Of a DNA stretch of 64,000 nt, positions 52,001 to 64,000 are shown piece after piece (positions within the stretch are counted from its first letter, which is position 1; every line of letters begins with the position of its first letter). This DNA comes from Kryptolebias marmoratus (lineage: Eukaryota > Chordata > Actinopteri > Cyprinodontiformes > Rivulidae), in the NCBI RefSeq assembly GCF_001649575.2, contig NC_051439.1, positions 14,630,810 to 14,694,809 on the forward strand, given 5' to 3'. The position numbers were made by a program, and so were the translations under genes. Below the pieces are notes generated by a model. It worked only from the letters and a program-made list of their open reading frames with translations, did no database searches and had not been told where the DNA came from.

Positions 52001-54424
52001 CTGTACACTGCTGCTGTCTTTGTGTTCTCATGAAGAAAGCTGACAGATGTTTTTTTTTTATTTTCCACTGAGATCTAGGTTTGTGTATTTAAGTGTGTGT
52101 GTGCGTGTATTCTTTGGTGTAAAGACTTAATACTGTTTTTAATCCAGATGATGGGTGCTGATCTTTGCCACGAGTTTCTATTTAAAACATGAGGGAGAAA
52201 ACTAATAACATTAAGTCGTACATTGTACATGGTTTCCTTTCTTAATATATAGCTCTGATTTGTATTAAGATCACTGAAAATCCAATCTTAGTCTCTAGAT
52301 ATTTGAAAAGGATAAATTATGTGTATCTAACCATGTTTTTTGTTGTTGTTGTTATTTTGCATAATATCAGGTAATCTAAGAACACAATAACTGACAAAAA
52401 AAAGGCAAAAGGAAAATGATAAACAAATTTTCCGTCACCCATAAAACTAACTAAAAAAAGTAACACTAAAAATAAATAAAGAGTATTTAGTGATAACATG
52501 ATAATGAGACTGACAGATCTAGAGTTGCTTGTTGCCTTGATTGGTTAATAGCACACATGTGACAATTGCTCTACATGATGCCATTTGTCAAAATTCAGAT
52601 CTCCCTCTGGAATGATTTTGCTACTGGATGAAAAGCTATACGGTCCTGCCATCCGGATTAACGCCTGCCATGGAAATCCCACTCCGTCTGTTTAGCAGAG
52701 CACCATATATTCCCACTCCCCTTCCCCCCCCACCTTGCATACCTGACCTGCTGATCTAATGCCATTTCCAGGCAGTGGGCCAGAATGCAAACACCTGGCT
52801 CATCACTGCTGTTGAACTGCTGACCTGCAAGCGGTTTACAGTGTCACTGTGTTGTTTTCTCTTTTTTTCATGTGATACATTCAGACATTATCATCCACAC
52901 CTAAATATGCAGCTGTGTGCAGCCTCTATTGCTCTGGATGGTTTATTGTATTGATTAGTTTTGCTCAGAGTCTAATGTTAATCAATGTGAACAGTGAAAC
53001 CAAATTAAAATGGTTTTGAAGCGCACCTCATGGTTCTGTTTCAGCGCACATTCACATAAGCCTGCTGCCATCCAGGCAACCATCCCAGCAATCATCTGCA
53101 TCCTAAAGGCGTGGTTATTTTTCCACAGGTCCCTGTCAGATCCCTGCTCTCCTGCGAGTGAGACGAGATGGGGGAGGACATAAGCACAGCTGGAGATGGA
53201 TTGCATCTGTCCAAAGTCTATGGGGTCTTGCTTATCTGCTGACTCTATTGTGCACCCATAAGCTGGCAACAAAGAATACAAAATTCTGCCTCTAAAACAG
53301 AGGGACCATTTTAATCTGGTTTTCCTTTTTCCTTTCCTCCTTATTAAAGTCTCGGCGCTTAGAGTTGGGGAGGGTCTGTGAACTGAATCGTGACAAATAG
53401 GCTCCTTTTAGTTGAAATTTGGGCTCTATTATTAGCCAAATCAAAGACCTGCCTTACTCTAAACAGAAAATATCCAGCAGAGGAATGATCAATAGCTGAC
53501 TTCGGATCCTCTTTTAATCTACTTGTTCACTGGTGTATGTGTCTCTCCACAGTGGCTAAAAGCATTGACTCTTGTGGTGTCCTTCTTTCTACGAGGCTTT
53601 GATGTGCTACAAATGTTTATTTCCCATCAGATCTGCCTTTGTGCATGTGTGTGTGTGGGGTTGTGTGTCCCTCTGGTCCCAAGCAACAACTCCCTTTTTG
53701 ACATAATGATTTGCCATCATTCTGTACTGTTTCAGTGGATTTACAAGTCCCCCTGCTGTGAGCCTTGCTTTTATCCCCTTGTACAACAGACTGGCTTGTT
53801 TGGCTCTCTACAGACAAAAACATGGGCAATTTTTTTTCCCATTTTTTCAAAGATTTCACAACACAGATCTAGTATTTAGGACAGTTAGTTGTTAATGTTT
53901 GATCACAGCTATTAATACATACAGACTTACAAATATAGAATTCTAAAAAAAGCACCTGCAAAGCTAAGAACACCTTTTTTATCAACCAATCAACTGGTGC
54001 TTGACAGCATTTGAGCTTTTCCTCTTTGCAATGCAATTTTAATGTTCCCTTGACTGAGTTGAATAGGCGGTAAACAGCTCTGATGGAGCCATTATTGTGA
54101 ACCAACGGTTTCTATTCCTATCAGGACATCCTATACTCCTCAGACACTCCTACATCAACAACAACAACAACAACAATCTTGTCTGGATGGATGCAGGGCA
54201 AACCTCTGAAGGTGCAGGCAAATCTATATCTGGGTTAGAATTTTAAAATCCAGTTTATTAAATCTTTAGATCAAAATTTATTACAACACTGATCATTTTA
54301 ATAACAGCAAGAAAACTATGAGCAAAAAAGCAAGAAAAATGCTGAAATGCTGTGTCATATAAAGTATAAAAAAATTAAACTGTGTGTATGAACAAGAGTA
54401 GTCTTGTTATTGTTATCTGACACT
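49061..54424. other. intergenic or chrm5 upstream region, no coding gene recognised
   Basis: No supported coding exon. A (CTG)5 run lies at about 51656-51671 and (CAA)6 at about 54157-54175. The segment 51130-51990 is relatively GC-rich, and its minus strand carries a good donor (GTAAGT after 51135). It could hold a leader exon or promoter of chrm5, which would need transcript data. A C-rich run lies near 52725. Confidence 0.5.
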
Positions 54425-55225
54425 CCCCCAGGGCGGTCCCTTGTCTCCTGTCTTGTTTGTGGCGTTTATGAATACGATCTCAAAGCTTAGTCAGGAAGAA
54501 GAGGGTGTCCAGTTTCTGAACCTCAGAGGTTGGATCTTTACTTTATGCTAATGATGTGGTTCTGTTGATGTTTTAGAAACATGAACAGTGGAGCTGTTTG
54601 CATCTGAGCATGGCTTTACTTCTTGACTCTGAGCAAAGTAAGAATCGAATGCTCCCTCTGAGTTGGAGATTAGTCTCTGCCTAAATTAAAGGAATTTATT
54701 TTGGTGTCTTGTTCACAAGCGATGGTAGGATTGAGCGGGGCTTTGTCTGCAGTGGTTCACTAGTTAGTGATGACAAACAAGGATCTGAACTAAAAGGCAA
54801 AACTCTCAATTTACAAGTCAATCTCTCACCAATGGTTCAAACCTTTCCCTGTGACCTACTTATAATTTGGGTCTTGTCTAAAAAAATGAGATGACAGATA
54901 GAAGTAGAAGTAGATAAAATAAATTCCTTTATGAGAGCAATAGGGTTCAATCCGCAGGAGATAGGATGAGAAGCTCCATTATTTCATAAAGATTTTCAGT
55001 ACTGCTTCTTAGAACTGAAAGAGGTCAGCTAATCTGATTTGGATATCTGATCATCATGCTACCTGGTCACTTCCTTTAGGAGGCACTTTGAGCATGCCCC
55101 ACTGGGAAGAGCCCCAAGGGCAAACGCAGAACTTGTTGGAGGGACTATACATCCTCTCTGATCTTAGAATACCTTGAGATCCCCAAAGAATATATTTCTG
55201 GTAAGAGGGATATCTGGATTTCAGT
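54425..55225 (+). pseudogene. degenerate non-LTR retrotransposon (LINE) reverse transcriptase relic
   Basis: Frame-broken plus-strand sequence still shows pieces of a LINE reverse transcriptase in the right order: GPLSPVLFVAFMNTIS (54435 onward), a YAND box in place of YADD/FADD (about 54545), LGVLFTSDGRIERG-like sequence (about 54690-54740), a MSFLRR..LRDR-like stretch (about 54925-54990), and a C-terminal segment resembling RWFGHLVRMPPG and a late 'LRIP' region (about 55030-55190). Stops and frameshifts occur throughout, so it is inactive. The 5' part of the element is missing, as is usual for truncated LINE insertions. The clade is not assigned with certainty. Confidence 0.7.
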
Positions 55226-57380
55226 TCTAGTTCTGTTGCCTCAGCAACTCCACTCTGAAAAAAATTCTAGATAATGAAAGTTCAATAATCATGTAATATC
55301 TTACTTTTTATGGTTATAAGGAGAACATGTAAGGAACCGTACCTTCTCAGAGGACAGAATCTGCACAAAGTATTCCATATTACTGAGATATTTACCTTTG
55401 TTTCTCAACATTTATTATCCTGCAACACAAAACCCAAACAATTAATACCTTGTCAGTTAAGAAAAACTGATAACAAAAGCTTTATTGCCCATATTGTGAC
55501 TTTTACTAACCTTAGCCAGGAGGGTTAGATTCCTAAACTTAGGCTGAGCTCAATTAGAGAGCTATTTGTTGATGATTATTCAAAGTACTGAAGTAGGAAA
55601 GTTGCACCATCTGGACCTGGTGGTTGTCTGGTTACAACACGCTTACAATTGAAACAACAGTGCTCTTTTAACCCCTCTATAAAAAAAGAATCCAGAAGCA
55701 GAAGTTTCTGTTCTTGACAATCTGAAGGAAAGGTCAGTAAGACACATTTGTGTGGAAAAAAAATCTTTTATATCATTTTTAACAGTTCTTGTTAACTGAA
55801 AGATTTGTACCAATTAACTGAGCTGGAAGTCGAATTTTCTGCAAAAATACAGACGGTTGCACTTGTTCACACTTTCCTCGAGAAAATAACAAAAAATCAG
55901 AGCTGCATTCAGCTTTTCACCCCTTTTACACCACATGCCCAATCACAGAATCACTGTTGTCCTTGTTTGCGCAGGTGTGTGTGACATGTGCGTGCACTTA
56001 TGTGCATACTGACGCAGATGCTGATGGGGACAAAATGTACAAGATGTCCAAACCCTTTTCATATCAGGACGTCCTGTCACTGTTTATTTGAAAAATTAAA
56101 AAGGGTGTCAAGGCCTGAAACTTGCTCTCCATTGATGTCATAAGATAAATTGTTACAAGGCAAAAGAATAAAATGTTGAAAGTTATTTCAAGTTATTTTG
56201 ATGTTCTTTCTACTTTTCTATCCTCACACAGCTAGTCTGGTATATATTTGGTTGGTTGCAGGACTGTCTCTGTCTTTTTTTAATTACTGTGATTGAGGAC
56301 CTCCAGCTGAAGGCCTCCATCTGCCTCCCTTTGAGGTGAAAAATGGAAAAATCCTCAGGAAGGAGAGTCATGCCATCCAACCCTCCCAACAGCAGAGGAA
56401 AGAGAGCCGTCGTGTTTCTAATCACCCTATTAGGTGGAGGAGAAGCTCCAAAAGGGCAGCTACTCCATTAAATCTTCTTTATTTTCTTTTTTTCTCCAGG
56501 GAAGCCTTCTCATCTCAGTTTATCCCAGCAACTCCCCGATACAAAGCCTGCAAATATCATTCGGCAAGAAATGAGTTCCAACAGTCATCCTCAGGACTTT
56601 GTTTTAACACATTTAATTCACATGTAGCGTTAACCTTTAAGAAGAGGACTGATTTTTGCATGCTACGTCCCAAGGTTTTGTATCTTTTATGTTATGGTGG
56701 ATAGTCTAGAAGCCACAGGGATTTCTGCTAATGTGGTTTATGAGATATGATGGTTTTCCACTGCAAGCGGGGCAGTTTTGTGGTCATAATCTGCTTGGTC
56801 AGCAGTGAAAGAAAAAATTGGAGGCACAAAAATGTTCTCAACCACAATTATTTCCATGTAGAATGAAAGACTTTGGCATATTTGTCAAACTTTGGTTAAT
56901 GTTTCTGTCTTAAATCAGACAAAGCTAAAGTTCCTAAATATTTTAAGCTGAATTACTGTCATGTTTCCATTGAAAAAAAGGTTTTAGGCTTCAAAAGCAA
57001 AACATTCAGCATAATGCATGCATGGTTAGGCTTCAGTTGCACCCCTTTTGGTCATTACAGCTTGTCAACACTTTTAATGGTCAACTTGAGGCCTTTATTA
57101 TTTTCATGGAAATTTCTTTTTATTTCTTCTAGCAAAAGTTTTCTAAGGTTCCTGTGCCATCATGCAAGTTTTTATTTTCAGAGATTTGCCCACAGTTTCT
57201 TTATTTTTGCCAATGTTTATGGAACATAGCCACATTAAAAACAGCTGGATTAAAATACAACCTAATTTGTAACCTAGCATTGTGTCAGATTCAGACCGAG
57301 CCAACCCTCGGTAGTTTTAACTCAGCAGGGTTGAGTTATCAGGTTGACCCAGCAGATTGGGTTATTATTGGATTTTCATT
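55226..57380. other. intergenic, no gene seen
   Basis: No supported exon. The segment 57290-57375, with 'gttgacccagcagattgggtt' and neighbouring 'agcagggttgagtt', resembles a fragment of a fish repeat built on 'tgacccagcagattgggtt', but its limits are unclear. Confidence 0.45.
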
Positions 57381-57384
57381 GCAA

Positions 57385-57840
57385 ACTATGAAATCAGAAA
57401 TAAAAGAAGTTATCTTGAACTATATGAAATAGTGTAGTTTAAAAGAGTTTACTCCAGTCTTTTTCCAGATGTATTGATATACACTTCTGAAATGCAGGTA
57501 TGCACTCAATGTAAACAAACCACTTTAACCCACCTACTGTACTTAACAAATCGGAGGGTAAATTCATACCAGTACATCCAAATTGTCTGACTTCTCTTTC
57601 CCAAAAGGCTCTTCCATGGATGTCGCCAATGTTGACACATTTTCAGTCACTTCAGTTCTTTCTGTAAATAAACAAACACACATGGTAGTTGGTATCCTTT
57701 CACAAATTTGGCTCATATTTAATTTTTTAGTTTAAAGACACAATAATCATTAATATCAGAAATAAATGTACAGATTTTGTTTTTTACTTTTTGTTTTATT
57801 ATTTTTTAATAGTCTTTATGACATTGCAAAGAGTACTGTG
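57385..57840 (-). repeat. duplicated ~400-bp sequence, copy B
   Basis: Diverged direct copy of 48620-49060. The minus strand again shows an acceptor (TGTTTATTTACAG), an open segment with TSMEEPFGKEKSDNLDVL and a possible donor (GTATGA). Similarity extends on both sides of this core, so the repeated unit is larger than the exon-like part. Confidence 0.6.
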
Positions 57841-57864
57841 AGTGCTTTGTATTTATCTATATTT

Positions 57865-57897
57865 AATATTATTATTATTTTTATTATTATTATTTAC
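57865..57897. repeat. ATT microsatellite
   Basis: Imperfect run of ATT units, directly after copy B of the duplicated sequence. Confidence 0.75.
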
Positions 57898-58489
57898 TTC
57901 AGTATTCACAGGAGCAGGCATTTTATCACCATGCAGCCTTTTTACCTCACTGTATGATGCAAACAGACCTAAAGTGTTTTTTTTTACTCTTTCCTCAATG
58001 TCCTTCATGTTTATACTGATACATGTGTGTAACAGTATAATATTTTATTTATTTTTTGCCAGGGGATTCAAACTAACTGTTTCAAAGACAGTTAGTCCGA
58101 TCAAATCAATATATTTCTCTGAATTCTTTGTGGGCACGAACGTCTCATCTAAACATTATTTAAAAATAAGAATATTCACCAGAAGGCACACCCACAGCAC
58201 CAACATCCCGTTGATTTCGTGTCTTCATTGCCTACAGAGAAATAAATGATGACAAGGACATCTATGAGGTAGAGGAGGAGGATGAAGCGTGATCAGAATG
58301 AGAAGCTCTCTGACAACAAATTTGCTAAATTTTTATGTAACCTAGTGCAACCTTAACAAAGAAGGCATGAAAACTGATCTAAACCAAAAATATAACAACA
58401 TCTCACATTCTTATAGTTTTAACAAGAATAGATGTTCCAAATTAAGGAATTTAAATTGCCTGCCACCTGTAATGTCAGAGTTTTAGACA

Positions 58490-58524
58490 TCATTTCTCAA
58501 CATATTTCTTATGTTGAGAAATGA
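58490..58524. repeat. perfect 15-bp stem hairpin
   Basis: TCATTTCTCAACATA at 58490-58504 pairs exactly with TATGTTGAGAAATGA at 58510-58524 around a 5-base loop. There is no T-tract or gene context to make it a terminator. Confidence 0.75.
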
Positions 58525-58714
58525 CAGATGTTGAGATCTGACATGCATAGTATTGGGAACAACTCTCAGCTACTACCAAATCAAATTTTAGCGCAGTATC
58601 TGTAAAACTGACTGAATTATAGCCATGTTTGTGTTATTTAAGATCAGCCATCTTGAAGCAGGTTCACTCTAAAAATTAATGAGTTGTACATGTATTTTCA
58701 ATGATCGCATTTTG

Positions 58715-58835
58715 CGAGTTTCGTCAAATCTGTCCAGTGGTTCATGAGAGATTTTGATAAGAGTAGACACACACAGACATGGGCAAAAATACAATCATTC
58801 ACCTTTGCCTTTTGGCGGTGGGTGATCAAGACCAG
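58715..58835 (+). repeat. dispersed repeat fragment (copy 2)
   Basis: 'caaatctgtccagtggttcatgagagattttgataag' and 'tgccttttggcggtgggtgatcaag' match the repeat at 46205-46315 in order and orientation. Confidence 0.55.
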
Positions 58836-59871
58836 TACATATAAGCTCATGTCAGCTAAATCTTTTCTCTCTCTAGCTGCACACAAAATGAATAAAATTG
58901 TCCACTTCTGCTCTGGATTAAAACAACATAAATGGTTGCTTCAAAGACTGAACCCATCTTTGCTCTGAAATAAGGGGATGCACAGCACATCATAGAGCTT
59001 CTGCGTCGGCTCCTTGCTCCTAAATCAAAAGCCTCTGTTGAACAAAGACAACAGTCTCTGCTTTCTTTGAGATAAAACCTGTGTATGTGGCCTAAAAGAC
59101 ACTATTAGATCCTGCTACCAAAAACAGCACAACCCAGTTTAAAATGCTAAAATGTGGGTTTGAGCCTTTGAGTCCCACAGCAGAGAGAGCGGCTGCTGAC
59201 CTGCAGGCCTAGTTCTTAAAATCACTCTTCCACTCACTCATACAGAGGAAATCTGCTTACATAACCTACTAATACCTGAGGAGAGATCTTTACTTTGTGT
59301 TCAAGAAGGAAAAAAAAATGAAGTCATGTTGCTTTGTTAATCTGTGGCTGTTCTTGTTGTGATTCTCTAACATAAAAGTGATGCTCTTAGGGATATCTCT
59401 TACCTTTTTATGAGAGCTGACAGACTGCTGTGCCAGCTGAAGTCAAAATGATGAGTCAGATGAAAAGCAGGCAGGAAGTGCAGATGTCTGAATTAGCATG
59501 CACAGGTACAGCTAGTTTAAAATTCATTATGACCTAGATTGTTTCCACTTCATGAAGAGAAGAGTCTTCAGAAAGCTTTGAATTGAGGATGCTGTCCTCC
59601 CACAGTGTTTTTCTCCTTTCTTATTTACATATGGGCTTGTTTTGTTCTGTATATTTGGTGCAAGTCCACCCTCCACCTACTGCCAGCTCAATAGGATTGT
59701 CACAAAAATCAACAAAATCAAGCTCTATTGTTGCATTTATTATATTCACTCACAGACTGAGGTGAGAAGTTCAACGTATTACAATACGATGTATTAAAAA
59801 TTTTAAGTTTTGTTAAAAATAAACTCAGATGTTGACTTTGACTTTATAATTTAATTTGTTTCCTTCAACAG

Positions 59872-59897
59872 GTTAGAAAACATATATGTTTTCTAAC
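59872..59897. repeat. perfect 26-bp palindrome
   Basis: GTTAGAAAACATA is followed immediately by its exact complement, TATGTTTTCTAAC, with no loop. Directly after it the right half is repeated (ATATATGTTTTCTA), giving a small tandem of the arm. Confidence 0.8.
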
Positions 59898-62800
59898 ATA
59901 TATGTTTTCTAGCAGCATGATATCTGTGTGCAACATTAGAACCTGGCTGCTCTTGAGTGCGTTATGACCAAAAACATGTCATGATCCTGGATTCTTGATG
60001 TTACTGTTTGATAGGTTTATGGAGTTTTCCTTGTTGCTGTTCTTTGTGTTTCCTTTTTCTTTGAAGAATCCTTGTTATTACTTGTTGTTTCCAGTTATTC
60101 TTAGTACTTTTCCTCTGTCCTGCTACGCTCACCTACACCTATTCTCTGTTACCACTAGGCTCCTTGTCTCCTATCTCCTCATCAGCCCCATCCTTCACCT
60201 TACCTGCAGCCTGTCATCGTGTTCTTCATCTGGTTCTCCTCCATGTCTCCTCAAATGTTGTTATTTTGGGGTTTTTTCTTGCCAAAACATCTTTTTGTTT
60301 TCTGTTTATTAAAACATTTAAGTTCTATTTGAGCTAAGCCTACACAAAAATAGTTATGTCTCAGTAAATTGTACAGGTATTGAGCTAAAGTTTGTTGTGG
60401 TAGCAGCTGAAAGTCATCCCAAACACCTAATCAGAGCAATTAGTTTTTTCCTTTTTTTATTTGTTTAGAATTTATAGGGTTTTAATGGTCTTGTACTGTG
60501 TTTTTGGTTTTAAATTATTGTTATTGTTATTATTGTATTCTTCAAGTTCATCTATATCTTGACCCAGAAAGGTTGTAGCAAACTTTTTGCACATAAAGTC
60601 AAACTAAGTTTTCTTAAAAAATTAATGAACACATTTATTTTAGATGAAACCACATTGCAGGAATTTGTTGTCATACTACAACAAACTCTGAAGAAAGGCA
60701 GAGATCTATATGGCAGCAGCAGTTGAACAATTAACCAACCAGTCAGAAGACTTGGACGGCACTGAACACCCCAAACACATGCCATATGGGTGCTTTTCAC
60801 CATGCTGCTGCTTTCAGGGCTCTCATCATATCACTCTCAGCCTTTCTTTCCCCTCAAATTCCTGACATTTTACGAAGGAACAGAGAAAAGGTCAAAACCA
60901 GAATGTTTCTAAAGGTGGACAATAGTTGACCAGTTTCAGCATAAATATAGTGCAGATTTTACAATGTTACAACCAAATCAGAAATGTCAGACAACACTTT
61001 ACATGAATCCATTGTGATTCATGTCTTTGCAAACAAAGGAGGAATATTTTGCGTTCTTAATGATGACTCACTCGTATTTTCGTTATCATCTTCCTCTTTC
61101 TGTCACTTTCATTTTTTATCATCCTCCCTCTCTCCATATCTCTGTCCACCTTCCTTGGAAAGTCTTTCATGCCTGAATGAAATGCATCTGCTTATCTTCA
61201 TCCATACCTCATTGCCCTCGTCATGTCCCGAAGATCTCTGAGAAGTTTGGATTTTTTTTTCCAGTAAGAGAATCAACAAAGCTGACCTCAGTTCACCCTG
61301 ATACAATGTATTGATGGTAAAAGGAAATGTTTTAAAAGATAGATGACAGACAGGAAAAGGCTTAGGAAATTCATATGCATTTATTGTAAGTATTAAACAT
61401 TTCAATGTCCAGTTTTAAATTCCTTAATGTCATACAGAAAGGCAAGTCTTCTGGATGCCATTTTCTCTGGCTTTTACAACATAGACCAGAAATTGCTGCA
61501 GGATATAGATATTTAAATTTAATTTTAAACAACCCAGTCCACTAAAAATCTCTTTTTTGGTCTTATTCTGGTGACTTTTTAATTACTACAAACATGTGTA
61601 TTTCCACAAGCCCACACATAAACAAATAGTGGTTACAGCTGCAGAAACATCTGCTGGGGGAATTTATTATTGTGGTGTTAGGCCTGTAGTCAGAAGCATG
61701 CGTGCAGAGGCATACTAAAGGTACCATGACGGCTTTTGATGTTGGGTTCTTTTGTGTGCAAGCCTTTTCACTTTTAATGAGGCAACCTCCCTCATTATCG
61801 TGGCCCTGCGAGGCCCTGAAACAGCCACATGGTGGGACTGACTTCACTTACCGTTCTGAAGCTGCAAATTACAGAAGCTTAGTCCCCGAATGAGAACAGA
61901 GGCCATACTGGTCACCCTTTCTAATGGCACCCAAGGGACACAGAATTGTACCTACACATATGTTTGGTCGGAGTTTAATGGGCAGTTCTTTTGTCAGTTT
62001 AAATCTGCAGAATTGTCAGGGTTTGGGGTGTGAATTTATGATTTTGTTGCCCTCAACTGAGTGGAATTTCTTAAGCATGTTGCGATACAAACATCAGGAT
62101 TCTCTCCTTTCTGCCTCTGTTGACACTCTTCTCTCATTTTGTTTGGCAATAATCTGCTGCCACAGTTAGCAGGAAATAAAGTTTTTTTTTTCTTATTCTG
62201 TCATAAATGGGGACTAATTTTAATATCACCTGTCTTAAAAGCATCACAGCCAAGCTGTGATGGAAATATCTCCAGCAGAATCAAATTACTGAGCTTCACA
62301 TTCTGTTTAATTCAAATTAACAGTATTTCATTGCATATTCTGCAGCTTTATCTCAGTTGCTTTAATTGACCTTTTTAAATGTGGTCAAACTTTATTATTC
62401 AAATATCACCTTATTTCTATAATGCCAGTTATTAGTTTTCTCCTTTTTCCACTGACACCTTAATTAACTCAGCTTTTATTTGAAGAATCGTTTCAAACAA
62501 AAGATACAACAAAAGAATGGCAGAACAGAGCCTGTCGTGCTGGTTTTATTTCTCACTCTTAATTTGCTCTGTGAAACTCCCCTTCTTAGGATGAGAGTAA
62601 AAGATTAAGTTAATGGGGTGGAAATAGAATTTTAAAGAGAAGTTGCACGAGAAAAGAAAAAAAAGTCACTGCTCTGTTTGAATACAAAGCATGGTGTTTT
62701 ATTTAACAAAGCTGATGCCACTCCATCATCTGAAGAATATCTGACCTGATTTATGATAGTTAAATTATAGTTTCTCCATGTAGTCTGAATAATTTATGTT

Positions 62801-64000
62801 AGTATTTTTATTGGAAAATGTCTGTTAAGATGGTAAACAGCTATAGACCAAAATTTTGCTAATGAAAGATTTTATTGACATGTCATTTTTTTAATTAGTT
62901 GCAAAACTTGATAAATGTTTTTTATATTGTCACTTTGAATGACAATGTACAATTCAGTTCTGTCTTCTAATCTGATCCAATAAAAACTGAACAAAAAGAC
63001 AAACTCTCTATGCAAAGTCTCAGTTGACTTTTCTCTAAACTAGTACCCTTAAGGTCAATTTAAATACAATTAAATCATAACAGTTGTACTTTGTGCCCAT
63101 TTGCAAGAACAAAAAGCATGAGTAATAATAATGAATTTTAAGCCTTTATTTATAACATTCACTCACATGTTTAATTAGGACTACTTAGTCTGTTGTTTTT
63201 GTATGAACACAAAGGTTATATCTGGTGTTTAAACTTGCAACGACTGCCTGGGAGAAGGATTAGAATATCAGAGGATAGTAAGGAGCTCATTTAAAAGATA
63301 AAACAAAAACAAAAAAAGAAAGAAGAGCATGCAAGTATTTTCCATGAAAGATGAACAAGCAGTGGCTGTGCACAAAACAGAGTAAACATATAAAAACTTA
63401 ATCAAATTGAGCTGAAAAGAATTACAGATAAGTTGGTGCTGTGCAGTATAATTTGGGAGGGTATCGAGCAACTTCAGGAACTTGCCAATTAGATGAGAAC
63501 CGAGTTACACAAATGCAGCATGACCTCCTCTTTACCTTAAAGACCTTGAAAAGGATAACAGCCCAACAGTAAGCCTCAATGACACCATTCACACATTAAA
63601 GGACACAACACAAAGGACGAAAGAGACAAGGACAAAAAGAAGAAGACCTCAACACTCAGGTCATAAATCACTGTTCGGCTGTTATCATATGTGATGCTTA
63701 AAAAAAAGTCCAGAAAAGCTTAAAGTATTTAATTCCAAAGAAATTATTTTTGCTATTGTTGAAGTTTACTCAAAGTTTCCTGTTGACTGAATTTGGCATT
63801 CATTCTCATTTTTTCAGCATGAAAAAAGAGCAGTAAGGCGAGTCCTGCTCCTTGACTCGACTGTAACTACAGACTCTCAGCACTTGCACTTGCAGCCTTC
63901 ACTCAGTTTCACAACTTTAGTTATGATGTGTCTATTTTGTGACTGAAGCCACCAATTTGTCTGCATTCTAAATCCAAATGGTAAAACCGGTAATTAGATT

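Larger units (their letters stand above)
57900..64000. other. intergenic, no gene recognised
   Basis: About 6 kb with no supported coding exon on either strand; open frames are below 140 codons and low in information. Hairpins and repeat fragments inside it are listed separately. The sequence from about 59975 to 60290 (C/T-rich, 'ctaggctccttgtctcctatctcc') resembles a dispersed fish repeat, at low confidence. Confidence 0.5.

Noticed and set aside
57842..58249. Plus-strand 135-codon frame
   Set aside because: Begins in an ATT microsatellite, giving an Ile/Leu/Phe-rich stretch that only mimics a membrane protein.
1..64000. CRISPR arrays, bacterial promoters or operons
   Set aside because: No regularly spaced repeats, and the spliced vertebrate genes show the window is eukaryotic.

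Overview
The window looks like a stretch of a ray-finned fish nuclear genome, probably a spiny-rayed teleost. It is AT-rich, its genes are split by short GT-AG introns, and it carries repeat types common in fish genomes: a hAT-type MITE, a GGAT-tailed SINE-like element and a decayed LINE. The proteins encoded are vertebrate. I see no bacterial operon, rRNA, tRNA or CRISPR.

Four protein-coding genes sit between about 25.4 and 45.3 kb. From low to high coordinate they are acp7 (minus strand, 13 coding exons, purple acid phosphatase), katnbl1 (plus strand, 9 coding exons, katanin p80-like), a two-exon plus-strand gene for a secretory fibrinogen-domain protein ending in KDEL, and chrm5 (minus strand, single coding exon, muscarinic receptor M5). 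I assembled acp7, katnbl1 and the fibrinogen gene by joining exons at canonical splice sites. The exons join in phase and give 439, 298 and 279 residues; the first two are close to the human lengths I remember (about 438 and 304).

acp7 and katnbl1 lie head to head with their first exons only a few hundred bases apart, so a shared bidirectional promoter is likely. The fibrinogen gene and chrm5 converge tail to tail across about 1 kb. As I recall, CHRM5 and KATNBL1 are also neighbours on human 15q14, which supports the assignments; human ACP7 is elsewhere (19q13). The four products do not form a pathway. They are a lysosomal/secretory-type phosphatase, a microtubule-severing regulator, an ER/secretory lectin-like protein and a neuronal GPCR.

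The flanks (1-25.2 kb and 45.3-64 kb) contain no gene I can recognise. They hold a 192-bp MITE with a perfect 8-bp target-site duplication, diverged DNA-transposon pieces, a pseudogenised LINE reverse transcriptase, several perfect hairpins or palindromes, and a roughly 400-bp sequence present twice (48.6 and 57.4 kb) with an exon-like conserved core.
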